Positions 28,273-39,293 are shown, numbered from the stretch's first letter. The stretch: 64,000 nucleotides of DNA from Rhizobium sp. RU20A (GCF_900155885.1 NZ_FTMB01000004.1:186001-250000); one strand, 5' to 3'. Made by a program: numbers and translations. The notes: generated by a model not told the origin, from the letters alone.

Positions 28273-29682
28273 ATGAGCGCACCGCGTACACTCTATGACA
28301 AGATCTGGGACGACCACGTCGTCAGCCAACAGGATGACGGCACCTGTCTGCTCTACATCGACCGTCACCTCGTGCATGAGGTGACGAGCCCGCAGGCCTT
28401 CGAAGGGCTGCGCATGGCCGGCCGCAAGGTTCGCCATCCGGAAAAGACGCTCGCCGTCGTCGATCACAACGTGCCGACCTCGCCGGACCGCAAGCTCGGC
28501 ATCAAGAACGAGGAAAGCCGTATCCAGGTCGAGGCGCTTGCAAAGAACGCGGCCGACTTCGGCGTTGAATACTATTCCGAAAACGATATCCGCCAGGGCA
28601 TCGTGCATATCGTCGGTCCCGAACAGGGCTTTACCCTGCCGGGCATGACGATCGTGTGCGGCGACAGCCACACCTCCACCCATGGGGCGTTTGGCGCGCT
28701 GGCGCACGGCATCGGCACCTCTGAAGTGGAGCACGTTCTGGCCACCCAGACGCTGATCCAGAAGAAGGCGAAGAACATGCTGGTGCGCGTCGACAACCAG
28801 CTGCCGCCGGGCGTCACCGCCAAGGACATCATCCTTGCCATCATCGGCGAGATCGGCACGGCCGGCGGCACCGGCTACGTCATCGAATTCGCCGGCGAGG
28901 CCATCCGCTCGCTGTCGATGGAAGGGCGCATGACGATCTGCAACATGACGATCGAAGGCGGCGCCCGCGCTGGCCTCATCGCGCCAGACGAGACGACCTT
29001 CGCCTATGTGAAGGACAAGCCGCGCGCGCCGAAGGGCAAGGCCTGGGACATGGCGCTCGACTACTGGAAGACGCTCACCACGGATGAAGGCGCTCATTAT
29101 GACCGCGTGGTCGTGCTCGATGCTGCCAACCTGCCGCCGATCGTCTCCTGGGGCTCCTCGCCGGAAGACGTGATCTCGGTCCAGGGTGCGGTTCCGAACC
29201 CGGACGAGATCGAGGACGAGAACAAGCGCAGTTCCAAGTGGCGTGCGCTCGACTATATGGGCCTGAAGCCGGGCACGAAGATCACCGACATTGCGCTCGA
29301 CCGCGTCTTCATCGGTTCCTGCACCAATGGTCGCATCGAGGATCTGCGCGCCGTCGCCAAGGTCGTCGAAGGCAAGACCGTAGCCTCGACCGTCAGCGCC
29401 ATGATCGTTCCGGGCTCGGGCCTTGTGAAGGAACAGGCCGAGAAGGAAGGTCTGGACGTGATCTTCAAGGCGGCCGGCTTCGACTGGCGCGAGCCGGGCT
29501 GCTCCATGTGCCTTGCCATGAACGACGACCGGCTGAAGCCGGGCGAGCGCTGCGCCTCGACGTCGAACCGCAACTTCGAGGGCCGTCAGGGCTTCAAGGG
29601 CCGCACGCATCTCGTCTCGCCGGCCATGGCGGCCGCGGCGGCGATTGCCGGCCACTTCGTCGATATCCGCGAATGGAACTGA
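28273..29682 (+). CDS. leuC: 3-isopropylmalate dehydratase large subunit
   Basis: A 469-residue aconitase-family enzyme; with LeuD it isomerises 2-isopropylmalate to 3-isopropylmalate in leucine synthesis. Fe-S ligands are Cys350 ([13 protein letters not shown]) and Cys410/Cys413 (GCSMC). [13 protein letters not shown] and the RNFEGRQG block near the end are intact. The start is ATG 28273 ([16 protein letters not shown]); the frame is open to 28066 but does not resemble LeuC there. leuD is not adjacent. A bidirectional terminator follows at 29708-29748. Confidence 0.96.
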   Translation: MSAPRTLYDKIWDDHVVSQQDDGTCLLYIDRHLVHEVTSPQAFEGLRMAGRKVRHPEKTLAVVDHNVPTSPDRKLGIKNEESRIQVEALAKNAADFGVEYYSENDIRQGIVHIVGPEQGFTLPGMTIVCGDSHTSTHGAFGALAHGIGTSEVEHVLATQTLIQKKAKNMLVRVDNQLPPGVTAKDIILAIIGEIGTAGGTGYVIEFAGEAIRSLSMEGRMTICNMTIEGGARAGLIAPDETTFAYVKDKPRAPKGKAWDMALDYWKTLTTDEGAHYDRVVVLDAANLPPIVSWGSSPEDVISVQGAVPNPDEIEDENKRSSKWRALDYMGLKPGTKITDIALDRVFIGSCTNGRIEDLRAVAKVVEGKTVASTVSAMIVPGSGLVKEQAEKEGLDVIFKAAGFDWREPGCSMCLAMNDDRLKPGERCASTSNRNFEGRQGFKGRTHLVSPAMAAAAAIAGHFVDIREWN

Positions 29683-29707
29683 TCGCTGCCTTTTGAGAGG
29701 CGGACAT

Positions 29708-29748
29708 GAAAAGGCCCCGGGTGGTTCTCCATCCGGGGCCTTTCGTTT
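29708..29748. terminator. Bidirectional terminator between leuC and the aldo/keto reductase gene
   Basis: The stem AAAGGCCCCGG/CCGGGGCCTTT (29710-29720 and 29733-29743) has T-rich flanks on both strands (TTTCGTTT on plus, TTTTCATG on minus), so it can serve the two convergent genes. Confidence 0.8.
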
Positions 29749-29759
29749 GTGATGGCGTG

Positions 29760-30593
29760 TCAGAAGGTTGCCGTCATCGGATCCGGTCCCATGCGGGCGC
29801 TGGAATCATCGAGCTTGGCGATCAAGGCAAGGTCGTCAGCGTCGAGGGCGAAGTCGAAGACCTGGAAATTCTCGACGATCCGGTTCGGCGTGACCGACTT
29901 CGGGATGACCACGAAGCCCATATCGATATGCCAGCGAATGATCACTTGCGCGGTGGTGCGGCCGTGCTTGGCGGCGATGGCCGAGAGCATGGGATGGCCG
30001 AGCAGCTTGCCCTGCCCGAGCGGGCTCCAGGACTGGGTGATGATGCCGTGGCGCTGGTGGGCGGCGCGCGTCTCTGCCTGCTGGAAATCCGGATGCAGCT
30101 CGATCTGGTTGAGGACGGGCATGACGCCGGTTTCGTCGATGATACGATCGAGATGTTCCGGATAGAAGTTGGACACGCCGATGGAACGCGCGCGTCCCTC
30201 TTCTTTCAGCCGGATGAAGGCTTTCCACGTGTCCACGAATAGGCCCCGATGCGGCGAGGGCCAGTGGATGAGGTAGAGATCGACATAGTCGGTGCCCAAG
30301 CGCTCCAGGCTTTCGTCGAAGGCACGCAGCGTGCTGTCAAAGCCCTGCCGGTCGTTCCACAGCTTCGTCGTCAGGAAGATCTCTCCACGCTCGACGCCGG
30401 AGGCCTTGATGCCTTCGCCGACGCCGCTCTCATTGTCGTAGATGGCGGCAGTGTCCACATGGCGGTAACCGGTTTCAAGCGCGGTGCGTACGCAGTCTGC
30501 GGCGTTCTCGTTTGGCGTCTGCCAAACGCCGAGGCCCACTTGCGGGATGGCATTGCCATCATGAAAGCTGATCGTCGGCTGGGTGATCGTCAC
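29760..30593 (-). CDS. Aldo/keto reductase (AKR5/2,5-diketo-D-gluconate reductase type)
   Basis: A 277-residue NADPH-dependent reductase. The catalytic tetrad is visible: Asp and Tyr in VDTAAIYDNE, Lys in TTKLW and His in LIHWPSP; the cofactor region IPKSVTPNRIVEN is standard. It is of the DkgA/morphine-dehydrogenase-like type that reduces aldehydes and keto sugars. The start is taken as GTG 30593 with GGAG upstream, since similarity begins at ITQPTISFHDGN; the frame is open to 30854 but that part is not AKR-like and overlaps the neighbouring gene. Confidence 0.88.
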   Translation of the reverse strand: MTITQPTISFHDGNAIPQVGLGVWQTPNENAADCVRTALETGYRHVDTAAIYDNESGVGEGIKASGVERGEIFLTTKLWNDRQGFDSTLRAFDESLERLGTDYVDLYLIHWPSPHRGLFVDTWKAFIRLKEEGRARSIGVSNFYPEHLDRIIDETGVMPVLNQIELHPDFQQAETRAAHQRHGIITQSWSPLGQGKLLGHPMLSAIAAKHGRTTAQVIIRWHIDMGFVVIPKSVTPNRIVENFQVFDFALDADDLALIAKLDDSSARMGPDPMTATF

Positions 30594-30717
30594 GGTCGTC
30601 TCCGTTGTCGCGTCGGGAAAGATCGGAAGCCTGCCGCGCCATCGCGAAAAACACTGACAGCGCACGCACGGATATGGGAAGGGGATATAGGCCGTTGAAA
30701 CGGGATTGAAAGGCCTT

Positions 30718-31260
30718 TCAAACCACGCGCAGGCGCGTGCCGGGTCCAATGACCGGCAGGAGGCGGCGCATGGCTTTTTCGGAAATGGCCACGCACCCTT
30801 CGGTCGGCGTGAAGCCGGGGCGGGCGAGATGGAAGAAGATGGCGGAGCCGCCATAGCGCTTTCGGCTTCTCACGTTCCAGTCGAGCACGATGCAGATGTC
30901 GTAGAGTTCGTCGTCCCTGCGCATCTCTTCATGGCTCGCCGCCAGCGGCTTGCGCGCGGGGCGGTTATAGAGGGGGTGGCGCGGCGCATCGCACCAGAGT
31001 GCATCGTGCGCTATGGGCTTCATCGGCAGGCGGGTGAGGGGTCGTGGACCGCGGTCAGCACGCCAGAAGCCCTCGAGCACGGGCATCGTGGCGATCGGGG
31101 TTCCGCCGTCGCCCTCGCGCTTGCGGCTGGTGCGGCCGGAGCGGCCGATCGCGGCGGGGACAGTGATTACGCCGATGGTCAAAAGGCCCCGTTGCGGTTG
31201 GCCCGGCAGGGCGCGTAACGTGAGGATCGGTGCTGGGGAGGTCTTGCGGTGCGGGGGCAT
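30718..31260 (-). CDS. L,D-transpeptidase (YkuD-like, COG3786 type)
   Basis: A 180-residue protein with the YkuD-like catalytic core: IFFHLARPGFTPTEGCVAIS carries the catalytic His and Cys (here TEGC instead of the more usual SHGC, which is normal for COG3786). It probably cross-links or edits peptidoglycan, or attaches proteins to it. No clear signal peptide is seen from ATG 31260 (MPPHRKTSPAP); the frame is open to 31392, which might add a secretion signal, but that segment is Cys/His-rich and unlike one. Located 124 bp upstream of the aldo/keto reductase. Confidence 0.8.
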   Translation of the reverse strand: MPPHRKTSPAPILTLRALPGQPQRGLLTIGVITVPAAIGRSGRTSRKREGDGGTPIATMPVLEGFWRADRGPRPLTRLPMKPIAHDALWCDAPRHPLYNRPARKPLAASHEEMRRDDELYDICIVLDWNVRSRKRYGGSAIFFHLARPGFTPTEGCVAISEKAMRRLLPVIGPGTRLRVV

Positions 31261-31409
31261 TCTGTCTCTGGTTTCACGCAGTTGTGCTTGTCCGTGATGG
31301 CATTGGCACCGTAGCACATGCGTAAACAGGGAACACACTGCGCATCCGGCCTTGCCATTGACGCGGGAACACTTACCTCTAATACACTTCAAACAGAACC
31401 GGACAGCCC

Positions 31410-32093
31410 ATGACAGCCCGAACTCTCCTTCTCGTCGATGATGACAATGACCTGCGGGAAACGCTTGTCGAGCAGCTTTCTCTCTACGAGGAATTCGAGA
31501 CCGTCGACGAGGCGACGGCGGGCAAGGGTATCCAGACGGCGCGCAGCCGACAGATCGATCTCGTCATCATGGATGTCGGCCTGCCGGACATGGATGGGCG
31601 CGAGGCGGTGAAACTGCTGCGAAAGGGCGGCTTCAAGGCCCCGATCATCATGTTGACGGGCCACGATACCGATTCCGACACGATCCTCGGGCTCGAAGCC
31701 GGCGCCAATGATTACGTGACGAAGCCGTTCCGCTTTGCCGTTTTGCTCGCCCGCATCCGCGCGCAGCTGCGCCAGCACGAGCAGAGCGAGGATGCCACCT
31801 TCACCGTCGGCCCCTATACGTTCAAGCCGAGCCAGAAGCTTCTGACGATGGAAAACGGCCAGAAGATCCGCCTGACAGAAAAAGAGGCGGCGATCATCCG
31901 CTATCTCTACCGCGCCGAACAGAAGGTGGTGACGCGCGACATCCTGTTGGAAGAGGTTTGGGGTTACAATTCCGGCGTGACGACCCATACGCTGGAAACC
32001 CACGTCTACCGTTTGCGCCAGAAGATCGAGCGTGATCCCTCCAATGCCGAAATCCTCGTGACGGAAAACGGCGGCTACAAGATCGTTCCCTGA
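31410..32093 (+). CDS. OmpR-family response regulator, possibly CenR
   Basis: A 227-residue regulator with an N-terminal receiver (acidic triad near 10-12, phosphorylatable Asp55 in VIMDVGLPDMDG, Lys in VTKPF) and a C-terminal winged helix (LTEKEAAIIRYLYRAEQKV, ETHVYRLRQKIERDP). No histidine kinase is adjacent. The HDTDSDTILGLEAGANDYV stretch and overall sequence remind me of CenR, the essential alphaproteobacterial envelope regulator, but that is memory-based. Divergent from the L,D-transpeptidase gene, whose start is 149 bp away, which would suit an envelope regulator. A terminator closes the gene. Confidence 0.88.
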   Translation: MTARTLLLVDDDNDLRETLVEQLSLYEEFETVDEATAGKGIQTARSRQIDLVIMDVGLPDMDGREAVKLLRKGGFKAPIIMLTGHDTDSDTILGLEAGANDYVTKPFRFAVLLARIRAQLRQHEQSEDATFTVGPYTFKPSQKLLTMENGQKIRLTEKEAAIIRYLYRAEQKVVTRDILLEEVWGYNSGVTTHTLETHVYRLRQKIERDPSNAEILVTENGGYKIVP

Positions 32094-32125
32094 TCGCCGC
32101 CGCCTGCCTCCTCATTTGCACGATG

Positions 32126-32170
32126 CCATCGCCCCGAAAATCGATTCCGATTCTCGGGGCGATGGTTTAT
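32126..32170 (+). terminator. Rho-independent terminator after the response regulator
   Basis: A 12-bp perfect stem (32126-32137 and 32154-32165) can extend through the partly self-complementary centre; TTTATG follows. Confidence 0.75.
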
Positions 32171-32222
32171 GTCTTTGTCGTTACAGCGGTTCCGGCCGCG
32201 TTTGCATGTCTGAAGGTTCTGG

Positions 32223-32675
32223 ATGGCGCTTGCCGACGATATTGCCCTGCTGCAGGGCTCCCCGCTGTTTTCCGGCTTTGACCAGGACCGGCTGCGGCTG
32301 GTCGCCTTCGGGGCCGAGCACCAGCGCGTCGAGGCCGGCGAAGTGCTGTTCGTGGCCGGAAGCCCGGCCGATTGCGCCTATGTCGTCGTGCGCGGCACGC
32401 TGTCTCTCAGCCGGACCGAACATGGGCGTACCGATTACATCGCCACTGTCGGGCGGGGTACGCTGCTGTCGGAACTTGCGATGATTTCTGCCGTGCGGCG
32501 CAAGTTTACCGCCATTGCCGAGACGGAATGCGATGTGATGCGCATTGGCAGGCCTCTCTTCCAGCGTCTCCTCGAAGAATATCCGGATGTCGGGCGTGTC
32601 GTGGAGCAGCGCATCAAGGACAATCTTGCCAGGCTTGTTGACGGCGCTGCGGCACTCGCTCCCCGCTTCTCCTGA
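32223..32675 (+). CDS. Cyclic nucleotide-binding (Crp/Fnr-type effector) domain protein
   Basis: A 150-residue protein consisting of one cNMP-binding beta-roll: LFSGFDQDRLRLVAFGAE, GEVLFVAGSPADCAYVVVRG and GRGTLLSELAMIS with the phosphate-binding-cassette-like Glu but not the usual Arg-Thr/Ser pair (reads VRRKFTAIAETE, so Arg may still contribute). There is no helix-turn-helix, so it is not a transcription factor by itself. It may sense a nucleotide or regulate a partner protein. It is convergent with xthA, 18 bp between stops. Confidence 0.82.
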   Translation: MALADDIALLQGSPLFSGFDQDRLRLVAFGAEHQRVEAGEVLFVAGSPADCAYVVVRGTLSLSRTEHGRTDYIATVGRGTLLSELAMISAVRRKFTAIAETECDVMRIGRPLFQRLLEEYPDVGRVVEQRIKDNLARLVDGAAALAPRFS

Positions 32676-32693
32676 GGTTTCCCCGCTCTGCGG

Positions 32694-33500
32694 TCACAGA
32701 TCGAAGGTGGCAATCACCGGGACGTGGTCGGATGGGCGCTCCCAGCCGCGGGCTTCGCGCAGGATCTGCATGTCTTTCAGGTGCGGAGCAAGGTCGGCGG
32801 AGGACCAGATATGGTCGAGGCGTCGGCCACGGTCGGCGGCGGCCCAGTCCTGGGCGCGGTAGCTCCACCACGTATAAAGCTTCGTTGGTTCGGGCGTGTG
32901 CTGGCGCATGAGATCCACCCAGTTGCCGCCGGCCATCATGGCGAGCATGCCTTCCGTCTCCACCGGCGTGTGGCTGACGATCTTCAAAAGCTGCTTGTGG
33001 GACCAGACATCGTGCTCCAGCGGCGCGATGTTGAGATCGCCGACAAGGATGGACGAGATACCCGCGTCGGCATCCGCCTTCAGCAGCTTCATCTCCTCCA
33101 GGAAATCGAGCTTGTGGCCGAACTTCGGATTGATGTTGCGGTCCGGCTCGTCGCCGCCGGCTGGCACATAGAAATTATGCAGGCGAATGCGCTTGCCGCC
33201 GGCGGTGAAGATCACCGAGAGATGGCGGCTGTCGCCGATGTTGCAATAATCGCGCCGTTCGATCGTTTCCTCGATCGGTAGGCGTGAAAGCGTCGCGACC
33301 CCGTGATAGCCCTTCTGGCCGTGTATGGCGATGTGGCGGTAGCCGAGCGCTTCCAGCGGCGCATGCGGGAAAAGGTCATTCGGGCACTTGGTTTCCTGCA
33401 GGCACAGGATATCCGGCTGATGGGCGTTGAGAAACCGTTCGACGATCGGCATGCGCAGGCGGATCGAATTGATGTTCCAGGTCGCGATCGTCAGGGCCAC
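32694..33500 (-). CDS. xthA: Exodeoxyribonuclease III
   Basis: A 268-residue AP endonuclease/3'-5' exonuclease of the EEP fold. Catalytic motifs are visible: ATWNINSIRLR (Asn), LCLQETKCP (Glu), GYHGVATLSR, LVGDLNIAP (Asp, Asn), RRLDHIWSS and SDHVPVIATF (Asp, His). It repairs abasic sites. The ftsK, LolA-like and xthA genes follow one another on the minus strand. Confidence 0.95.
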   Translation of the reverse strand: MALTIATWNINSIRLRMPIVERFLNAHQPDILCLQETKCPNDLFPHAPLEALGYRHIAIHGQKGYHGVATLSRLPIEETIERRDYCNIGDSRHLSVIFTAGGKRIRLHNFYVPAGGDEPDRNINPKFGHKLDFLEEMKLLKADADAGISSILVGDLNIAPLEHDVWSHKQLLKIVSHTPVETEGMLAMMAGGNWVDLMRQHTPEPTKLYTWWSYRAQDWAAADRGRRLDHIWSSADLAPHLKDMQILREARGWERPSDHVPVIATFDL

Positions 33501-33624
33501 GGATTGTCCTCATGAAAAGCAGAGCCGCACTGCGGGAACGCGGCGCGGCTTTTTGAAATAGGCTTTTCACGGCGACAAGGCCACCCCATGTGGCGTTAGG
33601 CCCGCCCTCGCGTCCACAACTGGT

Positions 33625-34284
33625 TCAACCCCGGTTGCGCACTTCGTCATAGGGGATGCGGAAAACGCGGTCGTCCATCGGCAGGCCGGTCTGCACATTA
33701 AAGATCATCACGGACGTGTCTTTCTTCTGGGCGTCGGTGATGGTCCATTGCCGCAAGTCGTAGGTGCGCGGATCGAACATCATGGTGATCGTCGAATCGC
33801 CGAAAATCGACCTGTCGCCGAGCACGATTGTGATGAGGTCGGCCTCCTCCTTCACGTTGCGCACCATGGCGCCGTTCAGGTCGATCTTGTCGCCAAGGAG
33901 GATGTTCAGCGGCGTTTTGGACAGGGGATAGATGTCCCAGGTCTTGAGCTTCTGGTTGCCGATCACGACCGACTTGCCATCGGCGATCACCCGCATCGGC
34001 GAGGGGGCGTCATAGTTGAAGCGGATCTTGCCGGGGCGGCTGATGTAGAACTTGCCGCCGGTCTGTTCGCCGCGCGGGCCGAACTGGACGAATTCGCCGG
34101 CCATGGTCTTCACAGAGGCAAAATGGTCGGCGATCTTCTGGGCCGCGCCCGAGGTTTGCTGGGCGGATGCGCCGCGCAGCGGCAGGCCGACAGCAAGGCC
34201 CGTTGCCAAAACGCCCGTGCCCGCCAGGATCGCGCGGCGCGAAACGATGAAACGGCCGGCGGCGGGGACAGTCTTTTCGCTCAT
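33625..34284 (-). CDS. LolA-like outer-membrane lipoprotein carrier protein
   Basis: A 219-residue exported protein with an N-terminal twin-arginine-like segment (VSRRAILAGTGVLATGLAVG) ending in GASAQ near residue 42, then the LolA half-barrel: VKTMAGEFVQFGPRGEQTGG, FYISRPGKIRFNYDAPSPM and WTITDAQKKDTSV. Such proteins carry lipoproteins across the periplasm to the outer membrane. ATG 34284 has AAGGAG upstream; the frame is open further but does not look coding. It lies between ftsK and xthA. Confidence 0.85.
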   Translation of the reverse strand: MSEKTVPAAGRFIVSRRAILAGTGVLATGLAVGLPLRGASAQQTSGAAQKIADHFASVKTMAGEFVQFGPRGEQTGGKFYISRPGKIRFNYDAPSPMRVIADGKSVVIGNQKLKTWDIYPLSKTPLNILLGDKIDLNGAMVRNVKEEADLITIVLGDRSIFGDSTITMMFDPRTYDLRQWTITDAQKKDTSVMIFNVQTGLPMDDRVFRIPYDEVRNRG

Positions 34285-34417
34285 GGGTATCTCCTTTTGT
34301 CTTGATGTGGCGCGCAACTGCGGCACCTTCAAGGCCCGGCTCGGGTTCGCAGGCCGCTTGGCGCCTGCAGCCGGGACTGGCCCGTGGCCGCGCGCCTGTG
34401 GCAGGCGGCGGGGCCGG

Positions 34418-37081
34418 TCACTCTTCGGTCGGAACGAGGATTTCGCGTTTGCCGGCATGGTTGGCAGGGCCGATCAGGCCTTCCTTCTCCATGCGTTCGA
34501 TGAGGGAGGCCGCCCTGTTATAGCCGATGCCGAGACGGCGCTGGATATAGGAGGTCGATGCCTTGCCGTCGCGCAGGACGACCGCGACTGCTTGGTCGTA
34601 GGGATCATCGCTATCGGCCATGTTGCCGGTGCCGGCCGGGCCGCCGCCCTCGCCATCGTCCTCACCGTCATCCTCGGTGATGGCGTCGAGATATTGCGGT
34701 GTGCCCTGGCTTTTCAGGTAGGAGACGATCTCCTCGACCTCACCATCCGAAACGAAGGGGCCGTGGACGCGCTGGATGCGACCGCCGCCGGCCATGTAGA
34801 GCATGTCGCCCATGCCGAGCAGCTGCTCGGCGCCCTGCTCGCCGAGGATCGTGCGGCTGTCGATCTTCGAGGTCACCTGGAAGGAGATGCGGGTCGGGAA
34901 GTTGGCCTTGATCGTACCGGTGATGACATCGACCGAGGGTCGCTGCGTTGCCATGATGACATGGATGCCGGCGGCACGGGCCATCTGGGCGAGACGCTGC
35001 ACGGCGCCTTCGATGTCCTTGCCAGCGACCATCATCAGGTCGGCCATTTCGTCGATGATGACGACGATATAGGGGATCGGCTTCAGATCGAATTCTTCGG
35101 TCTCGTACATGGCTTCGCCGGTCTGGCGGTCGAAGCCGGTCTGAACGGTGCGGGTCAGCACCTCGCCTTTCTCCAGCGCCTGCTCGACGCGGCTGTTGAA
35201 GCCGTCGATGTTGCGCACGCCGATCTTCGACATCTTCTTGTAGCGCTCTTCCATCTCGCGCACCGTCCACTTCAGCGCCACAACGGCCTTCTTGGGATCG
35301 GTGACGACGGGGGAGAGGAGGTGTGGGATGCCGTCATAAACGGAAAGTTCGAGCATCTTCGGATCGATCATGATCAGGCGGCACTGGTCGGGCCGCAGGC
35401 GATAGACCAGCGAGAGGATCATCGTGTTGATGGCGACCGACTTGCCCGAGCCGGTGGTACCGGCGACGAGAAGATGAGGCATCTTGGCGAGATCGGCGAT
35501 GACCGGCTCGCCACCGATGGTCTTGCCGAGCGCCATGGCAAGGCGCGCCTTGGAGCTTTCGAAGTCGCGGGAGGCGACGAGTTCGCGCAGGTAGACGGTT
35601 TCGCGGCGCTGGTTCGGCAGTTCGATGCCGATGGCGTTGCGGCCCGGTACGACGGCGACGCGGGCGGCAATCGCACTCATGGAGCGGGCGATATCGTCGG
35701 CAAGACCGATGACGCGGGAGGATTTGATGCCAGGTGCGGGCTCCAGCTCGTAAAGCGTGACGACCGGCCCGGGGCGGACATGGATGATCTCGCCCTTGAC
35801 CCCGAAATCTTCCAGCACGCCTTCCAGCATGCGGGCATTCTGCTCCAGCGCGTCGGCAGATAGCGTCGCGTCCTTGGCGACATTCTTCGGTTCCGCGAGG
35901 AAGTGGATGGGCGGCAGCGTGTAGTCGCCATCCTCATCGATGAAGGACGCCTGCGCTTCGCGATCGGCGCGGCTGCCGGGACGCGGGCGGGGAGCTGCGG
36001 CGGAGACCCGGGAAGAGCCCGGCAGGCCGGAACGCTTCGGCGCGGGACGCGGCGCCCAGTCAGCCGCCGGATCATCGTCCTCGTCGTCGGGCAGGATGCC
36101 GGCGGGGCGCAGGTCATCCCTGTCAAAATCGTCGTCGTCGTCCTCGTCACCCTCGTGGGAAATGGAGGGCGGCGACATGATGCGGCGTTCGGAGCGGTTA
36201 AGCGAGGGCTCGATCCGCTCGCCTGCATTGCGTCCGCGCGGGCGGTTCGGCTCATTGAGCGTCCCGAATTCGTCGTTGTTGAAGTCGTAGGGTTCCTCGA
36301 AGGCATCACCGCGCCGGCGGCGGCCTGCGTTTTTCAGGCCGAAGAGACGGCGCGCGCGGGCTTCCGCCGTAAAGCGCATATGGGCGAGCGCGCCGGCGAT
36401 CAGCGTGAAGGGGCCGCCGCGATCGTCCTCGTCTTCCACTTCGTCGCGCACCGTGCGGGCCTTGCTGGGGGTCGCTGGCGCTGACGGCTCGTCATCGACG
36501 GGATCATCGACGGCAACGAGGCCGGTCGAAAGGATGAGGGCGCCGGTGGCCGGGATGGCAAAGACGATGCCGCAGGCAATTGCAAAGCCGCCCGTGGGGA
36601 AGGTGCCGGTGAAAAGAGCGGGAAAGCGCAGGATCATATCGCCAAAGACGCCGCCAAGGCCATTCGGAAGCGGCCAGGTGATGGGGGCGGGGACGCAGGC
36701 GAGTGCGGCGGCGGCAAAGACCGAGCCGAGGAACCAGGCAATGGCGCGCTTCAAAAGCTTGTCGGTGCGGCGATGGGTGACGAGGATGAAGGCCCAGGCG
36801 ACGACCGGCAGCAGGGCGATGACGCTGGCAAGGCCGAAGAACTGCATGAAGATATCGGCAAAGGTGGCGCCGGGCACGCCGAGCAGATTTGTCGGCGGAT
36901 TGGAGGTTGCGAAGGAGAAGCTCGGATCCTCCACATTCCAGGTCGCCAGCGCCGTGATGGCGAGCGCCAGTGCGACGAAGAGCGCTGTGCCCGTCAGGGT
37001 TCCCAGCTGCCGCAGGAGGAAATGAGACAAGACGAACCGTTCGGCGCGGCCGTCGATCGCCATCTGATTGCTTCTGCCCAT
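34418..37081 (-). CDS. ftsK: DNA translocase FtsK
   Basis: An 887-residue DNA pump of the division septum. The N-terminal membrane domain has about four helices (residues 23-200); then comes a low-complexity acidic, Arg- and Pro-rich linker (about 205-390); the motor domain has Walker [13 protein letters not shown] and Walker [16 protein letters not shown]; the C-terminal gamma domain (about 820-880: [20 protein letters not shown]) reads KOPS sites. ATG 37081 is taken as start; an internal ATG at 37063 is also possible. It coordinates chromosome dimer resolution with XerCD. Confidence 0.95.
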   Translation of the reverse strand: MGRSNQMAIDGRAERFVLSHFLLRQLGTLTGTALFVALALAITALATWNVEDPSFSFATSNPPTNLLGVPGATFADIFMQFFGLASVIALLPVVAWAFILVTHRRTDKLLKRAIAWFLGSVFAAAALACVPAPITWPLPNGLGGVFGDMILRFPALFTGTFPTGGFAIACGIVFAIPATGALILSTGLVAVDDPVDDEPSAPATPSKARTVRDEVEDEDDRGGPFTLIAGALAHMRFTAEARARRLFGLKNAGRRRRGDAFEEPYDFNNDEFGTLNEPNRPRGRNAGERIEPSLNRSERRIMSPPSISHEGDEDDDDDFDRDDLRPAGILPDDEDDDPAADWAPRPAPKRSGLPGSSRVSAAAPRPRPGSRADREAQASFIDEDGDYTLPPIHFLAEPKNVAKDATLSADALEQNARMLEGVLEDFGVKGEIIHVRPGPVVTLYELEPAPGIKSSRVIGLADDIARSMSAIAARVAVVPGRNAIGIELPNQRRETVYLRELVASRDFESSKARLAMALGKTIGGEPVIADLAKMPHLLVAGTTGSGKSVAINTMILSLVYRLRPDQCRLIMIDPKMLELSVYDGIPHLLSPVVTDPKKAVVALKWTVREMEERYKKMSKIGVRNIDGFNSRVEQALEKGEVLTRTVQTGFDRQTGEAMYETEEFDLKPIPYIVVIIDEMADLMMVAGKDIEGAVQRLAQMARAAGIHVIMATQRPSVDVITGTIKANFPTRISFQVTSKIDSRTILGEQGAEQLLGMGDMLYMAGGGRIQRVHGPFVSDGEVEEIVSYLKSQGTPQYLDAITEDDGEDDGEGGGPAGTGNMADSDDPYDQAVAVVLRDGKASTSYIQRRLGIGYNRAASLIERMEKEGLIGPANHAGKREILVPTEE

Positions 37082-37209
37082 GATGTCTGCTGTCCGTTGT
37101 GGAATGCGTCCCGGGCCCGATGTGGCCCACCTGTCCGATTGCACCTTAGGGGAGCGGGGTTAATGGGCCATTAACCATGCGCACGAAGATCGTGAGGCCG
37201 GCCGACACA

Positions 37210-37247
37210 TGAAAATGGCCCGGATCGCGGCGATCCGGGCCATGGCG
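37210..37247 (-). terminator. Rho-independent terminator of amtB
   Basis: A 13-bp perfect stem (37215-37227 and 37231-37243) with a 3-nt loop lies between amtB and ftsK; TTTTC follows on the minus strand. It separates the ammonium genes from ftsK. Confidence 0.85.
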
Positions 37248-37309
37248 TTAGATAGGAACTGCGTTCCCACAGAGGCAAACCGGCGCCGCGCGGGCGGCGC
37301 CGGAAGCGC

Positions 37310-38689
37310 TTAGTTGTGGTAGGCGGCTTCGCCGTGGGAGGAGAGGTCGAGACCCTCACGCTCGGCCTCGACCGGCACGCGCAGGCCGACGATGAGGTCG
37401 ACGACCTTGTAGAGGACGAGCGAGCCGATGCCGCACCAGACGAGCGTCACGAGCACGGCGTAGACCTGCGTCATGAACTGGGCGCCCATGGTGACGCCTT
37501 CGACATAGCCGACGCCGCCCAGCGAAGACGAGGTGAAGATACCGGTGGCAAGGGCGCCGAAGAGACCGCCCACGCCATGGACGCCGAAGACGTCGGCAGT
37601 GTCGTCATAGCCGAACTTGTTCTTGATGACGGATACGAAGAAGTAGCAGATCGGCGAGACGAGCAGGCCCATGACGATGCCACCCATCGGGCCGACAAGA
37701 CCGGCGGCAGGCGTGATGGCGACGAGGCCGGCGATCATGCCCGAGGCAGCACCGAGGGCCGATGCCTTGCCGCGGGTGAAGGTTTCAACCAGCGACCAGG
37801 AGACGATGGCGGCGGCCGTGGCGATGAAGGTGTTGACGGTCGCGAGCATCGCGCCGCCGGAAGCTTCGAGGTTGGAACCGGCGTTGAAGCCGAACCAGCC
37901 GACCCACAGCATGGCCGCGCCGACGAGCGTCAGGGTCATGGAGTGCGGTGCCATCATGTCCTTGCCGTAGCCGGTGCGCTTGCCGACCATCATGCAGCCG
38001 ATCAGGCCCGCAACACCGGCATTGATGTGAACGACGGTGCCGCCGGCAAAGTCGAGTGCGCCCCAGCCGAAGATCAGGCCCTTGGCATCCCAGACCATGT
38101 GGGCGATCGGGAAGTAGACGAAGGTTGCCCAAAGCAGGCAGAACAGGATGGCTGCCGAGAACTTGATGCGCTCGGCGAAGGCGCCGACGATCAGGGCAGG
38201 CGTGATGGCCGCGAAGGTCATCTGGAACATGACGAAGATGTATTCCGGAATGACGACGCCGGCAGAGAAGGTTGCTGCCGTCGTGTCCTTGGTGACGCCC
38301 GACAGGAAGAGCTTGGCGGTGCCGCCCCAGAACGGCGATTCGGAGCCGCCGAAGGCGAAGGAGTAGCCGTAGATCACCCAGGCGAGCATGACGACTGCGC
38401 CGGCGACCGTGCACTGCATCAGCACGGAGAGCATGTTCTTGGCGCGCACGAGGCCGCCGTAGAACAGGCCGAGGCCCGGCATCAGCATGAAGAGCACGAG
38501 GATCGTGCAGAGGAACATGAAGGCGGTGTCACCCTTGTCCATGACAGGCGCTGCGGCAGCGGCAGCAGCCGGAGCTGCCTCGGCGGCGGCCGGTGCGGCT
38601 TCCTGGGCGAAGGCGACGATGGGGGCAAGAACTGCCGCCATGGTGGCGCCCGCCAGGCTGAGCGAGGTGGAAAGCTTGTTTGACGTCAT
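37310..38689 (-). CDS. amtB: Ammonium transporter AmtB
   Basis: A 459-residue ammonium channel with a signal peptide (about residues 1-27) and an Ala/Pro/Glu-rich periplasmic start, then 11 membrane helices. The twin pore histidines are in TVVHINAGVAGLIG and VFGVHGVGGLFG, and the entry site region GLGLFYGGLVRAKN is intact. It takes up NH4+/NH3 when nitrogen is scarce and is blocked by GlnK. It lies 25 bp downstream of glnK and shares its sigma-54 promoter. Start ATG 38689. Confidence 0.96.
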   Translation of the reverse strand: MTSNKLSTSLSLAGATMAAVLAPIVAFAQEAAPAAAEAAPAAAAAAAPVMDKGDTAFMFLCTILVLFMLMPGLGLFYGGLVRAKNMLSVLMQCTVAGAVVMLAWVIYGYSFAFGGSESPFWGGTAKLFLSGVTKDTTAATFSAGVVIPEYIFVMFQMTFAAITPALIVGAFAERIKFSAAILFCLLWATFVYFPIAHMVWDAKGLIFGWGALDFAGGTVVHINAGVAGLIGCMMVGKRTGYGKDMMAPHSMTLTLVGAAMLWVGWFGFNAGSNLEASGGAMLATVNTFIATAAAIVSWSLVETFTRGKASALGAASGMIAGLVAITPAAGLVGPMGGIVMGLLVSPICYFFVSVIKNKFGYDDTADVFGVHGVGGLFGALATGIFTSSSLGGVGYVEGVTMGAQFMTQVYAVLVTLVWCGIGSLVLYKVVDLIVGLRVPVEAEREGLDLSSHGEAAYHN

Positions 38690-38714
38690 TGAAAAGTGCT
38701 CCCTAAAGCCTGAC

Positions 38715-39257
<543 letters not shown>

Positions 39258-39293
39258 CTAATTTGCAGGCGCCTCGGCAAAAATGATCATTAT

